Below the pieces are notes generated by a model. It made no database searches. It worked only from the letters and a program-made list of their open reading frames with translations, and had not been told where the DNA came from. The position numbers and the translations under genes were made by a program. This document shows, piece by piece, positions 25,843 to 34,691 of a DNA stretch of 64,000 nucleotides. Numbering within the stretch: the stretch's first letter is position 1; every line of letters begins with the position of its first letter. The DNA is from Thermoflavifilum aggregans (GTDB lineage: Bacteria; Bacteroidota; Bacteroidia; Chitinophagales; Chitinophagaceae), in assembly GCF_002797735.1 (NCBI RefSeq), contig NZ_PGFG01000001.1, positions 434,001 through 498,000 of the forward strand, given 5' to 3'.

Positions 25843-26556
25843 ATGCCCGAGCCATGGAGAACCGGTGTGTTTACCCGCATTGAACAGGAGACACACAATA
25901 CGCGCCGATTCTGGATTCAAATTCCCGAGGTGGAGGAATTTGTATTCAAGCCCGGACAATTTGTTACGCTTGACTTGCCCATTCATGAGCAAAAAAACAA
26001 GCGGTGGAGAAGTTATTCCATTGCCTCACCACCTGATGGCAATACCATTGAGTTAGTGATTGTGTTGCTGGAAGGCGGGGCTGGCACGCATTATTTGTTT
26101 AACCATGTGCAGGTAGGCACGGAAGTATTGCTCCGAGGACCTCAGGGGGTATTCACGCTGCCTCCGGTCATTGATCGGGACCTGTTTTTCATCTCCACGG
26201 GTACAGGTATTGCCCCTTTCCGATCCATGCTGCATCACATCAAAAAACATCAGATACCGCATCAGCAGATTTATTGCATTTTCGGTACCCGAACGCAAAA
26301 GGATATTCTGTATTATGAAGAGATGAAACAGCTGGAACGTGAGATTCCGGGACTGCATTATATTCCCACCCTGTCGCGCGAGCAATGGGAGGGGCGTACA
26401 GGTTACGTCCATGCCATTTATGAAGAGCTGGCAGCCGATAGAAAGCCAGCTCATTTTTATCTTTGCGGGTGGCGGGCTATGATTAACGAAGCCCGGCAGC
26501 GAATCGCACAGATGGGGTATGAACGGCAATACATTCATTTTGAGTTATTTGATTGA
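25843..26556 (+). CDS. FAD/NAD(P)-binding oxidoreductase (ferredoxin-NADP reductase fold)
   Basis: A 237-residue flavoenzyme of the ferredoxin reductase superfamily. The FAD-binding barrel has the conserved RSYSIASPPDG motif (Arg-x-Tyr-Ser at about residues 57-60) after KPGQFVTLDLP, followed by LRGPQGVF, and the NAD(P)-binding half starts with FISTGTGIAPFRSMLHHI. The C-terminus FYLCGWRAMINEARQRI is typical of the group. No iron-sulfur domain is fused, so the electron partner is a separate protein, not identifiable here. The start ATG begins MPEPWRTG. Confidence 0.92.
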   Translation: MPEPWRTGVFTRIEQETHNTRRFWIQIPEVEEFVFKPGQFVTLDLPIHEQKNKRWRSYSIASPPDGNTIELVIVLLEGGAGTHYLFNHVQVGTEVLLRGPQGVFTLPPVIDRDLFFISTGTGIAPFRSMLHHIKKHQIPHQQIYCIFGTRTQKDILYYEEMKQLEREIPGLHYIPTLSREQWEGRTGYVHAIYEELAADRKPAHFYLCGWRAMINEARQRIAQMGYERQYIHFELFD

Positions 26557-26885
26557 ATAAAAAAATTGCTTCGAAGGCTGGATAGAAATACAGATATTTT
26601 TTACATTTACCCATATTTTCTAAAGAGGATATAAAACCTGATAACCTGATTTACCTTGATTTGTAATAAGGATGCCATGTTTATGGAAACCGGTAAATAC
26701 AGTTGCCCCGGCATAAGCCTTCCAACCTTCCAGCTTCAGAGGAAGTTGCAATTTGCGGATCTTCCTTATGGTTTTACTTGCAGTCAAGAAACAATTGTTC
26801 ATTGGGTGTTTTCACCTGAAAACAAGGATCATTCCTTTGCCCCGGCACCAGGGGTATTTTTTCATGATTAAACCTACGCACACAC
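26557..26885. other. Intergenic region without confident gene
   Basis: No convincing gene. A minus-strand frame of 60 codons (26620-26802) ends with a motif-like WKAYAGATVFTGFHKHGI that might be the tail of a decayed gene, but I cannot match it to a family. No terminator with a U-run is visible after the oxidoreductase gene. Confidence 0.5.
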
Positions 26886-27524
26886 ATGAGACCGAGAAAA
26901 CCAATCAGACGGCCGATTTCACAAAATCGATTCAAGCCGAAGAAAATCAAAAACAGGCTTTATTTCATCGGGATATTACCTCCCCCGTCGCTTTCACAGC
27001 AAATTACCCAGATCAAACAGGAATTTGCTGATACCTATGGGCCGCAATACGCGCTGCGCATTCTGCCACATATTACTTTGCAGAATCCCTTCAAGGCTCC
27101 ACCCACGATGGAGCCCGCTTTTTTTGATTTGCTCACTTCATTTGCTGCTACCCAGAAGCCTTTTCAGGTGAAGCTGAACGGATTCGGATGCTTTCCCAAC
27201 AAGGTAAGCCCGGTGATCTTCATCAATGTGGAACTCAATGATGATTTTGCATTGCTGCACAAGAACCTGATGAATTTTCTGCGGAAAGAATTTGGTTTTA
27301 GCCATTTGCTAGCGCGCTCCACTTTTTCTCCTCATCTCACCATAGCTTATAAGGACATGACGCCCGAACAGTTTGAACGGGCCTGGCCAGATTTTGAACA
27401 TCGTCCGTTTGAAGCCAGCTTTGATGTCAATCATTTCTACTTCCTGCGGCATGATGGACGTGGATGGGAGATTTTGGAAGAATTCCTTATTGGTTCGGAT
27501 GAAGATCTGGCTGCTTCGATGTAA
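26886..27524 (+). CDS. 2'-5' RNA ligase / cyclic phosphodiesterase superfamily protein
   Basis: A 212-residue protein of the 2H phosphoesterase superfamily. The two catalytic H-x-T/S motifs are visible as LPHITLQNPF (about residues 60-69) and SPHLTIAYKDM (about 157-167), separated by roughly 95 residues as expected. Residues 1-22 are unusually basic (MRPRKPIRRPISQNRFKPKK), so a later start near residue 24 is possible, though no in-frame ATG supports it. Bacterial relatives act on RNA 2'-5' bonds or cyclic phosphates; the substrate here is unknown. A strong hairpin follows at 27561. Confidence 0.85.
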   Translation: MRPRKPIRRPISQNRFKPKKIKNRLYFIGILPPPSLSQQITQIKQEFADTYGPQYALRILPHITLQNPFKAPPTMEPAFFDLLTSFAATQKPFQVKLNGFGCFPNKVSPVIFINVELNDDFALLHKNLMNFLRKEFGFSHLLARSTFSPHLTIAYKDMTPEQFERAWPDFEHRPFEASFDVNHFYFLRHDGRGWEILEEFLIGSDEDLAASM

Positions 27525-27559
27525 GGAATTGAGAGTGGAAATAAAAAGGTTTATAAAGG

Positions 27560-27596
27560 AAAAGGCTGGTCTGCAGGGCAGATCAGCCTTTTCAGT
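27560..27596. terminator. Bidirectional terminator between convergent genes
   Basis: AAAGGCTGGTCTG (27561-27573) pairs with CAGATCAGCCTTT (27579-27591) around a 5-nt loop with a single G-U pair, with T-rich sequence on the plus-strand exit and A-rich on the entry, so it can act in both directions. It lies between the ligase-like gene and the Bax-inhibitor gene. Confidence 0.75.
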
Positions 27597-27615
27597 AACA
27601 TAGTGTGAGGTTAAC

Positions 27616-28374
27616 TTATCTCCGGCTGTATACTTTGGCAAGCAAGCGAAGAATTTCCAGATAAAGCCAGATAATGGTAACCATTAGTCCGAAGGCGCCA
27701 TACCATTCCATGTATTTGGGTGCACCCATGCGGGCACCGGTAAAAATCATATCAAAATCCATGACCAGGTTAAGCGCTGCAATGCCCACCACAATTAGCG
27801 AAAAAACAATGCCTGCGGTGGTGGACTGGTGGATAAAGGGAATATCGATATGGAACCAGTGGAGCACCATGGCAGCAAGGTAAAACAGTGCAATGCCGCC
27901 GGTAGCTGCCAATACAATGGTTCTGAACTGATTGGTAACCTTGATAACGCCGGTTGTGTATAGCAGATACATGGCCAGAGCCACTCCAAAGGTGAGCAAC
28001 ACGGCCTGCATCACGAAATAAGGTGCCACACTGGCCATGGCTGCATTGAACATGGCAGAAATTGCTCCCAGAAAAAGCCCTTCCAGCAATCCATAAGCCG
28101 GAGCCAGATAAGGCGCCCAGCTTTGTTTAAAAATGATTATCAGGGCTGCAATAAAACCTCCTATAGCTCCTCCGGCTACCCAGCCGCCGAGCGGCGCACC
28201 TTTGTAAGCCAGATTCCAGGTAAAAACAGCTGAAGCCAGCATCAGGGCCAGCATGAACACGAATTTGTTCATGGTGCCCGACACGGTCATTGCTTCTTCT
28301 CCGACCTGCGTCACGGTTGTTTCAAAAGCCTTCTCCTGCAAAGCCGGATTGCTGGTTTTAAATAGGTTAGCCAT
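27616..28374 (-). CDS. Bax inhibitor-1 / YccA-type membrane protein
   Basis: A 252-residue protein with seven predicted membrane segments, starting after an N-terminal cytoplasmic tail (MANLFKTSNPALQEKAFE). The BI-1/YccA pattern is seen in GLLEGLFLGAIS (about residues 100-111), the LNLVMDFDMIFTGARMGAPKYMEWY segment (quoted in part from about residues 200-224) with its acidic residues, and the final WLYLEILRLLAKV. Proteins of this group form pH-sensitive calcium leak channels or modulate membrane proteases; the role here is unknown. Met at 28374 is preferred over 28386. A perfect -7 box TATATTTG is at 28405-28398 on the minus strand. Confidence 0.9.
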   Translation of the reverse strand: MANLFKTSNPALQEKAFETTVTQVGEEAMTVSGTMNKFVFMLALMLASAVFTWNLAYKGAPLGGWVAGGAIGGFIAALIIIFKQSWAPYLAPAYGLLEGLFLGAISAMFNAAMASVAPYFVMQAVLLTFGVALAMYLLYTTGVIKVTNQFRTIVLAATGGIALFYLAAMVLHWFHIDIPFIHQSTTAGIVFSLIVVGIAALNLVMDFDMIFTGARMGAPKYMEWYGAFGLMVTIIWLYLEILRLLAKVYSRR

Positions 28375-28397
28375 GTATCGGTACATTTTATGGGTAA

Positions 28398-28405
28398 CAA
28401 ATATA
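28398..28405 (-). promoter_or_regulatory. -7 promoter element (TATATTTG) for the BI-1 gene
   Basis: Perfect TAnnTTTG match 23 nt upstream of the BI-1 ATG on the minus strand, in the divergent region shared with korA. A -33 TTG is not obvious. Confidence 0.45.
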
Positions 28406-28493
28406 CAAATTTCGCTTTCCTTGCATGGGATTTTTCCTGTTGAAGCTTTGTAAAAAAGCGTACAGGTTCTCTGCTAATTCTATAGAGAGTTTT

Positions 28494-28501
28494 AATTTTG
28501 T
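28494..28501 (+). promoter_or_regulatory. -7 promoter element (TAATTTTG) upstream of korA
   Basis: Perfect TAnnTTTG match, 83 nt upstream of the korA ATG at 28585, which would give a leader of roughly 78 nt. It faces away from the BI-1 promoter in the same intergenic region. Confidence 0.45.
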
Positions 28502-28584
28502 CGGCCTATAGGTTGGAAAACAACAAAACCATAAAGCTTGTCGTTTTTATACATTCAAAGCAAAAATAACAGATACACGAATTT

Positions 28585-30438
28585 ATGTCCACACAAACCA
28601 CCGTTCAGCAATTAAAAGACGTTGTCATCAAATTTGCCGGCGACAGCGGAGATGGCATGCAGCTCACGGGCATGCAGTTCACCAATAACACGGCCCTGCT
28701 GGGTATTGATTTGTCGACCTTTCCCGATTTCCCTGCCGAAATCCGCGCGCCACAGGGTACTTTGCCAGGGGTGAGTGGTTTTCAGCTGCACTTTTCTTCC
28801 GATCCCGTTTATACGCCGGGCGACAGCTGCGATGTGCTGGTAGCTATGAATGCGGCTGCCCTGAAAGCCAATCTGAAGAGCCTGAAGAAAGGTGGCATTA
28901 TCATAGCCAATATTGATGGGTTTGATGCCAAAAATCTCCGTCTGGCCAATTATCCGGATGGGGTAAATCCCCTCACCGATGGTTCGCTGGATGGGTATGT
29001 GGTATATGAAATTGACATCACCAAACTTACCCGTGAAGCCCTGAAGGATGTGGATCTGGGCATGAAAGAAAAGGACCGGGCCAAAAATATGTTTGTGCTG
29101 GGCTTTCTATACTGGTTGTATGACCGAAATATGGAAAGCACCATTCATTTTCTGCAGGAAAAATTTGCCAAAAAACCGTTGATCCTGGAGGGCAACCTGA
29201 AAGCCCTGCATGCCGGATACAATTACGGAGATACTACGGAGGCTTTCACGACCCGCTATCGGGTGGAGCGAGCCAGGATGCCCCGCGGCACCTATCGGAG
29301 TATCACCGGCAATCAGGCATTGGCGCTGGGTTTGATTGCAGCCTCGCAGAAATCGGGCCTGCCTTTGTTTTTAGGCTCCTATCCCATTACACCAGCTTCC
29401 GATATCCTGCATGAACTCAGTAAACATAAAAACTTTGGTGTCCGCACATTTCAGGCGGAAGATGAGATTGCCGGCATCAGCTCGGCCATTGGTGCTTCCT
29501 ATGGGGGATGCATGGGCGTAACCACTACTTCCGGGCCGGGTATGGCACTGAAAACCGAAGCCATGGGGCTGGCCGTGATGCTGGAGATTCCGCTGCTGAT
29601 CATTGATATCCAGCGTGGAGGGCCTTCTACCGGATTGCCTACCAAAACGGAACAATCGGATCTGCTGCAGGCTTACTACGGTCGCAATGGCGAATGCCCG
29701 ATGCCTGTGATTGCTGCGGCTACGCCATCCGACTGTTTTTCGGCTGTGTATGAGGCATTCCGGATTGCCGTCCAGCATATGACTCCTGTGATTTTCCTCA
29801 GCGATGGTTATATTGCCAATGGTGCCGAGCCGTGGCGTTTCCCCAGAGCAGCCGATTTGCCTCCCATCGAAGTGAAATTCAAAACCTCCCTGGATGAAGG
29901 CGAAGAAAAATTTATGCCCTATCAGCGTGATGAACGTTGGGTGCGCCCATGGGCTGTGCCGGGTACACCAGGTCTGGAACATCGCATCGGTGGACTGGAA
30001 AAGCAACACATCACGGGTAATGTGAGCTACGATCCGGAAAACCACCAGTTGATGGTAAAAATCCGCCAGGCCAAGGTAGATGCTGTGGCTGATGATATTC
30101 CGCTGCAAACCATTGACAGCGGTCCGGAATCCGGTGATCTGTTGGTGCTGGGCTGGGGCTCAACCTATGGGGCTATCAAAAGCGCAGTGAAATCACTCCA
30201 GCAACAGGGTTATGCTGTAGCACATGCGCATCTCCGCTACTTGCGGCCTTTCCCCAAAAACCTGGGTGATATCCTGAAACGCTATAAACAAGTGTTGATT
30301 CCGGAAATCAACAACGGACAGCTGATCAAAATCATTCGAGATCAATACCTGATTGATGCCAAAGGTTATCATAAAATCATGGGCATTCCCATTACCAAAT
30401 CAGAACTGGAAGAGCATATCAAATCCTTGCTTGGCTGA
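28585..30438 (+). CDS. korA: 2-oxoacid:ferredoxin oxidoreductase, fused gamma-alpha subunit
   Basis: A 617-residue subunit of a 2-oxoglutarate (or related 2-oxoacid) ferredoxin oxidoreductase, an oxygen-sensitive route from 2-oxoacids to acyl-CoA and reduced ferredoxin. The gamma domain is N-terminal (residues about 10-200; [17 protein letters not shown]), followed by the alpha pyrimidine-binding domain with [31 protein letters not shown] and [12 protein letters not shown], then [17 protein letters not shown] and [17 protein letters not shown], characteristic of KorA. The thiamine-binding beta subunit (KorB), normally the next gene, is absent: a terminator follows the stop and the next gene is an MscS channel. 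Confidence 0.93.
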   Translation: MSTQTTVQQLKDVVIKFAGDSGDGMQLTGMQFTNNTALLGIDLSTFPDFPAEIRAPQGTLPGVSGFQLHFSSDPVYTPGDSCDVLVAMNAAALKANLKSLKKGGIIIANIDGFDAKNLRLANYPDGVNPLTDGSLDGYVVYEIDITKLTREALKDVDLGMKEKDRAKNMFVLGFLYWLYDRNMESTIHFLQEKFAKKPLILEGNLKALHAGYNYGDTTEAFTTRYRVERARMPRGTYRSITGNQALALGLIAASQKSGLPLFLGSYPITPASDILHELSKHKNFGVRTFQAEDEIAGISSAIGASYGGCMGVTTTSGPGMALKTEAMGLAVMLEIPLLIIDIQRGGPSTGLPTKTEQSDLLQAYYGRNGECPMPVIAAATPSDCFSAVYEAFRIAVQHMTPVIFLSDGYIANGAEPWRFPRAADLPPIEVKFKTSLDEGEEKFMPYQRDERWVRPWAVPGTPGLEHRIGGLEKQHITGNVSYDPENHQLMVKIRQAKVDAVADDIPLQTIDSGPESGDLLVLGWGSTYGAIKSAVKSLQQQGYAVAHAHLRYLRPFPKNLGDILKRYKQVLIPEINNGQLIKIIRDQYLIDAKGYHKIMGIPITKSELEEHIKSLLG

Positions 30439-30470
30439 ATTCATTTTTTGCCATTCATGTAATAATATCC

Positions 30471-30498
30471 AAGCCGCTTGTATCAGGCGGCTTTTTTG
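30471..30498 (+). terminator. Rho-independent terminator after korA
   Basis: Perfect 7-bp stem AAGCCGC (30471-30477) with GCGGCTT (30487-30493), 9-nt loop, followed by a T-run. It ends transcription 33 nt after the korA stop, confirming that no korB lies in the same transcript. Confidence 0.85.
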
Positions 30499-30692
30499 TT
30501 TATCATTATTTGTTTGTAGCTTATATCAGCATGAAATAAATTTCATTAGGCATTCTTAATAGTTTCAAATAGATATTCATGCAATGAATTATATGCACGT
30601 ATTATTCCTTCATTGATTTGACATTCCACGCCTATTTGAATACATTTGCATACATGCAATCATTATTTTGTTAAGTACAAATTCTGCGCATT

Positions 30693-31775
30693 ATGAACAA
30701 TTTTCAGGATTTTTTTGAAATAACCTATGCAGGAAATACAATCAGAAATTATGCATTTGCTGTTCTTGGCATCATTATCGGATTTTTGATATTACGCTTG
30801 ATTGCAAACAGAATAATTCATCAGTTAAAAAAACTATCAGCCCGTACAGCGACTCATTTTGATGATTTTATGGTTGTCCAGATTGAAAAAAACGGACTGC
30901 CCATTGCCTATATCCTGGTCCTTTATGCAGGTATAAATACCCTGCATCTTACAGAAAAGGCAGCAACAGCTGTTCATCACATCATGACCGTCATAGTCAC
31001 TTTTTTTGTGTTGCGGGTATTGACTGCGATAATAGATTATTCGCTGAAATCCTATTTACGAAGAAAAAATTATCCTGAAGAAAGGATGAAAGAAACCCGC
31101 GGGATGATGATTATAGTAAATCTCATTCTGTGGAGTATTGGCATTGTGTTTTTGTTGGGAAATCTGGGGTATAATGTTACTACACTGATTACAGGCTTGG
31201 GTATTGGTGGTGTGGCTATTGCCCTTGCATCACAGACCATATTGGGTGATTTGTTTTGTTATTTCATTATTTTCTTTGATCGGCCATTTGAATTGGGTGA
31301 TTTCATTATAGTAGGCGATAAAATGGGAACAGTAGAACATATTGGTTTGAAAACTACCCGGTTAAGAAGTTTAGGAGGTGAACAGTTGATTTTTTCCAAT
31401 AAAGATTTAACCGATTCGCGCATCCATAATTACAAAAGAATGGAACAACGCAGGGTGTTGTTCCGTATTGGTGTGATTTATGAAACACCCATGGAAAAGT
31501 TGAAAAAAATTCCGGCTCTGCTGCGGCAGGCTGTGGAAATGCAATCTGACGTGCGTTTTGATCGGGCGCATTTTGCCAGCTACGGCGACTTTGCACTGGT
31601 TTTTGAAATTGTATATTATGTATTAAGTGCTGATTACAACAAATACATGGATATTCAGCAAGCTATTAATCTGCAGATTTATCATTTGTTTGAGCAAGAA
31701 GGAATAGAGTTTGCTTATCCGCATCAGGTTGTAGAAATTATTCGTCATCAGGAATTGCCGGCAAATCACAACTAA
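30693..31775 (+). CDS. MscS-family mechanosensitive channel
   Basis: A 360-residue small-conductance mechanosensitive channel. Four to five N-terminal membrane helices end in the pore-lining segment TLITGLGIGGVAIALASQ, whose Gly/Ala spacing is the MscS TM3 hallmark (about residues 165-182), directly followed by TILGDLFCYFIIFFDRPFELGDFI and the beta domain VGDKMGTVEHIGLKTTRLR. The C-terminal domain is about 120 residues. It relieves osmotic pressure. No -7 box with a full match was found upstream. Confidence 0.92.
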   Translation: MNNFQDFFEITYAGNTIRNYAFAVLGIIIGFLILRLIANRIIHQLKKLSARTATHFDDFMVVQIEKNGLPIAYILVLYAGINTLHLTEKAATAVHHIMTVIVTFFVLRVLTAIIDYSLKSYLRRKNYPEERMKETRGMMIIVNLILWSIGIVFLLGNLGYNVTTLITGLGIGGVAIALASQTILGDLFCYFIIFFDRPFELGDFIIVGDKMGTVEHIGLKTTRLRSLGGEQLIFSNKDLTDSRIHNYKRMEQRRVLFRIGVIYETPMEKLKKIPALLRQAVEMQSDVRFDRAHFASYGDFALVFEIVYYVLSADYNKYMDIQQAINLQIYHLFEQEGIEFAYPHQVVEIIRHQELPANHN

Positions 31776-31998
31776 AAATATTTTGGCATACTTCCGGATC
31801 ATATAAACTTGTTGCTGTTTTCATGATACATTACTACATCAGCAGCAAGCGGGCAAATTTCTGCTTGTAAAGGTGGGAGAGTGAAGCAGCTGTTTATTTT
31901 GGCTCCATTACTCAGGGGATATGGTGCTTGAAATACTATTTAATGATTTCTGCCTGCATGTTTTCAATTTTATCGAAAAATGTCTGATGCCTGAAAGC
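31776..31998. other. Intergenic region, nothing recognised
   Basis: Low-complexity AT-rich sequence after the MscS gene. No terminator, ORF or repeat was recognised; it leads into the decayed toxin/antitoxin remnant. Confidence 0.5.
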
Positions 31999-32257
31999 TT
32001 ACAGAATTTTCAATGCTTATACAATGTGATGATCCTGGTGATAATCAAAAATTACATCAGGCATCCTGTTCTTTTACTCTTATGAACAGAGTAGTCAGTA
32101 AATACTATTTCCAAAGCATCTGTCTCGGGATCGTATGTGATATGGAATCCAAGAATTTTATTGAATGATAAATCAGTACATCGTTTTGGTTCTTATCGGT
32201 CGGAATCTTATCCGGAGATTGAAGGACAGATTCCACAATAGCTTGTCGGGCATACAT
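31999..32257 (-). pseudogene. Decayed toxin (DUF4258-like) / DUF2283 antitoxin remnant
   Basis: On the minus strand two overlapping frames carry remnants. From ATG 32257 to TAG 32105 reads a 50-aa piece with ARQAIVESVLQSPDKIPTDK and DVLIYHSIKFLD, like the N-terminal half of DUF4258-type toxins, truncated before the usual LLRVFV strand. In another frame from about 32150 reads GFHITYDPETDALEIVFTD, the DUF2283 signature, followed by SVHKSKRTG, then a frameshift to MPDVIFDYHQDHHIV and an in-frame stop before ALKIL. The order toxin-then-DUF2283 is that of known pairs. Both are disrupted, and the toxin's second half appears deleted. Confidence 0.6.
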
Positions 32258-32307
32258 ACATTACCTGTCATACCCGCATGTAATAAATTCTTTTATTGTT
32301 TTATGCA

Positions 32308-33753
32308 TTATCCTTGAATTGCCTTCAGCACCACATCCTTAATCTCGCTGATTTTGATTCTTTCCTGCTGCATGCTGTCGCGATAGCGGATGGTAACGGT
32401 TTCATCTTCTTTGGTTTGATAGTCAACCGTCACGCAGAAGGGTGTACCGATGGCATCCTGCCGACGATAGCGCCTGCCTATGGTATCTTTTTCTTCATAA
32501 AAACAATGAAATGCCGGCATGCAGTCTTTCATGATCTGGCGGGCAATATCGGGCAGGCCATCTTTCTTTACCAATGGTAAAACTGCCAGCTTGATGGGTG
32601 CGAGATGAGGCGGGAAGCGCAGCACGGTGCGCATATCGGTTTTGCCTTCCTGAGCGGTAGGTACTTCTTCTTCGGCATAAGCTTCGCTGATCACCATCAG
32701 CACTGTACGATCCAGGCCTACCGAGGTTTCCACCACATAGGGGATATAACTTTTATTCAGTTCCGGGTCGAAATATTGCATTTTTTTACCGCTGAACTCC
32801 TGGTGCCGCCGCAGGTCATAATCTGTGCGGGAATGAATACCTTCCACTTCCTTATAGCCAATGGGAAATGCGTATTCAATATCCACAGCGGCATTGGCAT
32901 AATGCGCGAGCTTTTCATGGTCGTGATAGCGCAGTTTATCAGCCGGAATGCCCAGGCTGCGGTGCCATTGCATGCGTTGTTCTTTCCAGTAGGCATACCA
33001 TTCCAGTTCGGTGCCCGGCCGGCAGAAGAATTGCATTTCCATCTGTTCAAATTCACGCATGCGGAAGATAAACTGGCGGGCTACAATTTCATTGCGGAAG
33101 GCCTTTCCGATCTGGGCAATGCCAAACGGGATTTTCAGGCGACCGGTTTTTTGTACGTTCAGGAAATTCACGAAAATACCCTGAGCCGTTTCAGGCCTGA
33201 GATAAATCTCGGTGGCTTCTTCATTTACACTTCCCAATTGAGTGGAAAACATAAGATTAAACTGCCGTACCTCCGTCCAGTTGCAGGTGCCGGATATAGG
33301 GCAGCATATTTTGTGCTGTTCGATCAGTTTTTTCAAACCTGCCAGGTCGTTCAGCTTCAGCAGTTCATTCATTTCATGCAGTAGCTGTTGGGCTTCTGCT
33401 TCTTTTCCCGCATCCACAAGCTGTTCAGCAAAATCTTCAATCAATGTATCGACCCGGTAACGTTTTTTGCTGTCTTTGTTGTCAATCATCGGGTCATTGA
33501 AATTGTCCACATGACCCGATGCTTTCCAGGTGGTAGGGTGCATGAAAATAGCGGCATCAATACCCACGATATTTTCGTGCAGCTGGGTCATCCAACGCCA
33601 CCAGTGATCTTTGATATTTTTCTTCAGTTGTGCACCAAACTGCCCGTAATCATACACGGCGCTGAGTCCGTCATAGATTTCGCTGGATGGGAAAATGAAA
33701 CCGTATTCCTTGCAATGGGCAATAATATCCTGAAAGCGTTTGCTATGGCTCAT
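32308..33753 (-). CDS. glyS: Glycyl-tRNA synthetase (single-chain)
   Basis: A 481-residue class II enzyme of the dimeric eukaryote/archaea-like GlyRS type that charges tRNA-Gly. The start MSHSKRFQDIIAHCKEYGF, SEIYDGLSAVYDYGQFG and the motif 2 region FRNEIVARQFIFRMREFEQMEMQFF (quoted from about residues 210-234, in part) are family hallmarks, as is the ETSVGLDRTVL motif 3. The frame extends upstream to 33957, but that part overlaps the upstream MazG-like gene and is low-quality, so ATG 33753 is taken. A perfect -7 box (TATCTTTG, 33767-33760) ends only 6 nt before this ATG, implying a nearly leaderless mRNA. Confidence 0.95.
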   Translation of the reverse strand: MSHSKRFQDIIAHCKEYGFIFPSSEIYDGLSAVYDYGQFGAQLKKNIKDHWWRWMTQLHENIVGIDAAIFMHPTTWKASGHVDNFNDPMIDNKDSKKRYRVDTLIEDFAEQLVDAGKEAEAQQLLHEMNELLKLNDLAGLKKLIEQHKICCPISGTCNWTEVRQFNLMFSTQLGSVNEEATEIYLRPETAQGIFVNFLNVQKTGRLKIPFGIAQIGKAFRNEIVARQFIFRMREFEQMEMQFFCRPGTELEWYAYWKEQRMQWHRSLGIPADKLRYHDHEKLAHYANAAVDIEYAFPIGYKEVEGIHSRTDYDLRRHQEFSGKKMQYFDPELNKSYIPYVVETSVGLDRTVLMVISEAYAEEEVPTAQEGKTDMRTVLRFPPHLAPIKLAVLPLVKKDGLPDIARQIMKDCMPAFHCFYEEKDTIGRRYRRQDAIGTPFCVTVDYQTKEDETVTIRYRDSMQQERIKISEIKDVVLKAIQG

Positions 33754-33759
33754 AGTTCG

Positions 33760-33767
33760 CAAAGATA
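33760..33767 (-). promoter_or_regulatory. -7 promoter element (TATCTTTG) for glyS
   Basis: Perfect TAnnTTTG match on the minus strand, 6 nt upstream of the glyS ATG. With the usual spacing the transcript would begin at or within a few nucleotides of the start codon. Confidence 0.5.
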
Positions 33768-33790
33768 AACAGGGAGGGTGAAAAGGAAGG

Positions 33791-34132
33791 TTATCTGAGT
33801 TTTTTATTTTGCTGGTGGCGCTGGACGTCGCGCAGGTTTTTCTTTTCCATATTGCGTAGGAAAGCGGCCTGCATATCCACGCCGGTCTGGTTGGCCAGGC
33901 ACAGCAATACCCACAGCACATCGGCCAGTTCATCGGCCAGATCTTTTTTCTGTTCATTTTCTTTGAACGACTGTTCGCCGTACATCCGGGCGATGATGCG
34001 AGCTACTTCGCCCACTTCTTCGGCAAGGATGGCCATGTTGGTGAGTTCATTGAAATAACGGACGCCTTTCGTGCGGATCCATTCGTCCACCATTTGCTGG
34101 GCCTGCGGAAGGGTGATGTCAGAATAAGCCAT
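33791..34132 (-). CDS. MazG-like nucleotide pyrophosphohydrolase
   Basis: A 113-residue all-alpha NTP pyrophosphohydrolase. The metal-binding E-x-x-E and E-x-x-D motifs are seen as EEVGEVARI (about residues 38-46) and ADELADVLWVL (about 66-76), the standard pattern of MazG/RS21-C6 proteins that hydrolyse noncanonical or excess NTPs. It is located between dtd and glyS on the same strand. An ATG at 34132 starts the protein MAYSDITLPQAQQMV. Confidence 0.88.
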   Translation of the reverse strand: MAYSDITLPQAQQMVDEWIRTKGVRYFNELTNMAILAEEVGEVARIIARMYGEQSFKENEQKKDLADELADVLWVLLCLANQTGVDMQAAFLRNMEKKNLRDVQRHQQNKKLR

Positions 34133-34200
34133 GGGTGGCGGGATTAAGTTGTTTTACAAAATCAATGAAAATAAGCTGCAAAATTGAGGAAAAAATAAGG

Positions 34201-34653
34201 TTATTCCTTTTGCCGGCTATCTATGCAAATCGTTACTGGTCCGTCGTTCACCAGTTCCACCTGCATGTAGGCCCGGAAAGTACCGGTATGGATGGGCTTT
34301 CCCAGATCATTTTGCAACTGTACAATCGTGCGTTCATACCAGGCTTCGGCTTCCTGCGGGGGTGCTGCTCGATCGTAGGATGGACGATGTCCGCGCCGGG
34401 TAGAGGCCAGCAAGGTAAACTGGCTGATGAGCAAAATGTCGCCACCGGTATCTTTTACAGAACGGTTCATGACTCCCTGGTCATCGTCCATGATGCGCAT
34501 GTGCACAATCTTATGGCTAAGCCATTGCATATCTTCCTCTGTATCGCCTTTTTCAATACCTAACAGCACGCAAAGGCCTTGTCCGATCTGATCTTTGAGC
34601 CGATGGTCAACATAAACCCTTGCATGGCTGACTCTTTGCACGACTGCCCGCAT
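34201..34653 (-). CDS. dtd: D-aminoacyl-tRNA deacylase
   Basis: A 150-residue DTD protein that removes D-amino acids (and glycine) mischarged on tRNA. The two active-site motifs are present: SQFTL in LLISQFTLLAS (about residues 78-82) and the GP cis-Pro element in NDGPVTICIDS near the C-terminus (about 138-142). The N-terminus MRAVVQRVSHARVYVD is standard. It precedes the MazG-like gene and glyS on the same strand, so three tRNA/nucleotide quality genes are clustered. Confidence 0.95.
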   Translation of the reverse strand: MRAVVQRVSHARVYVDHRLKDQIGQGLCVLLGIEKGDTEEDMQWLSHKIVHMRIMDDDQGVMNRSVKDTGGDILLISQFTLLASTRRGHRPSYDRAAPPQEAEAWYERTIVQLQNDLGKPIHTGTFRAYMQVELVNDGPVTICIDSRQKE

Positions 34654-34691
34654 GAAACGTTGTTTCTGTCAAAAATAACGCGGTTTCGGGA

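Noticed and set aside
26620..26802. Minus-strand 60-codon frame with WKAYAGATVFTGFHKHGI
   Set aside because: Looks slightly protein-like, but no family, signal or start context supports it; noted only as possible gene remnant.
33754..33957. Upstream extension of the glycyl-tRNA synthetase frame
   Set aside because: Cys/Trp-rich antisense-like sequence overlapping the MazG-like gene; the family start is at 33753.
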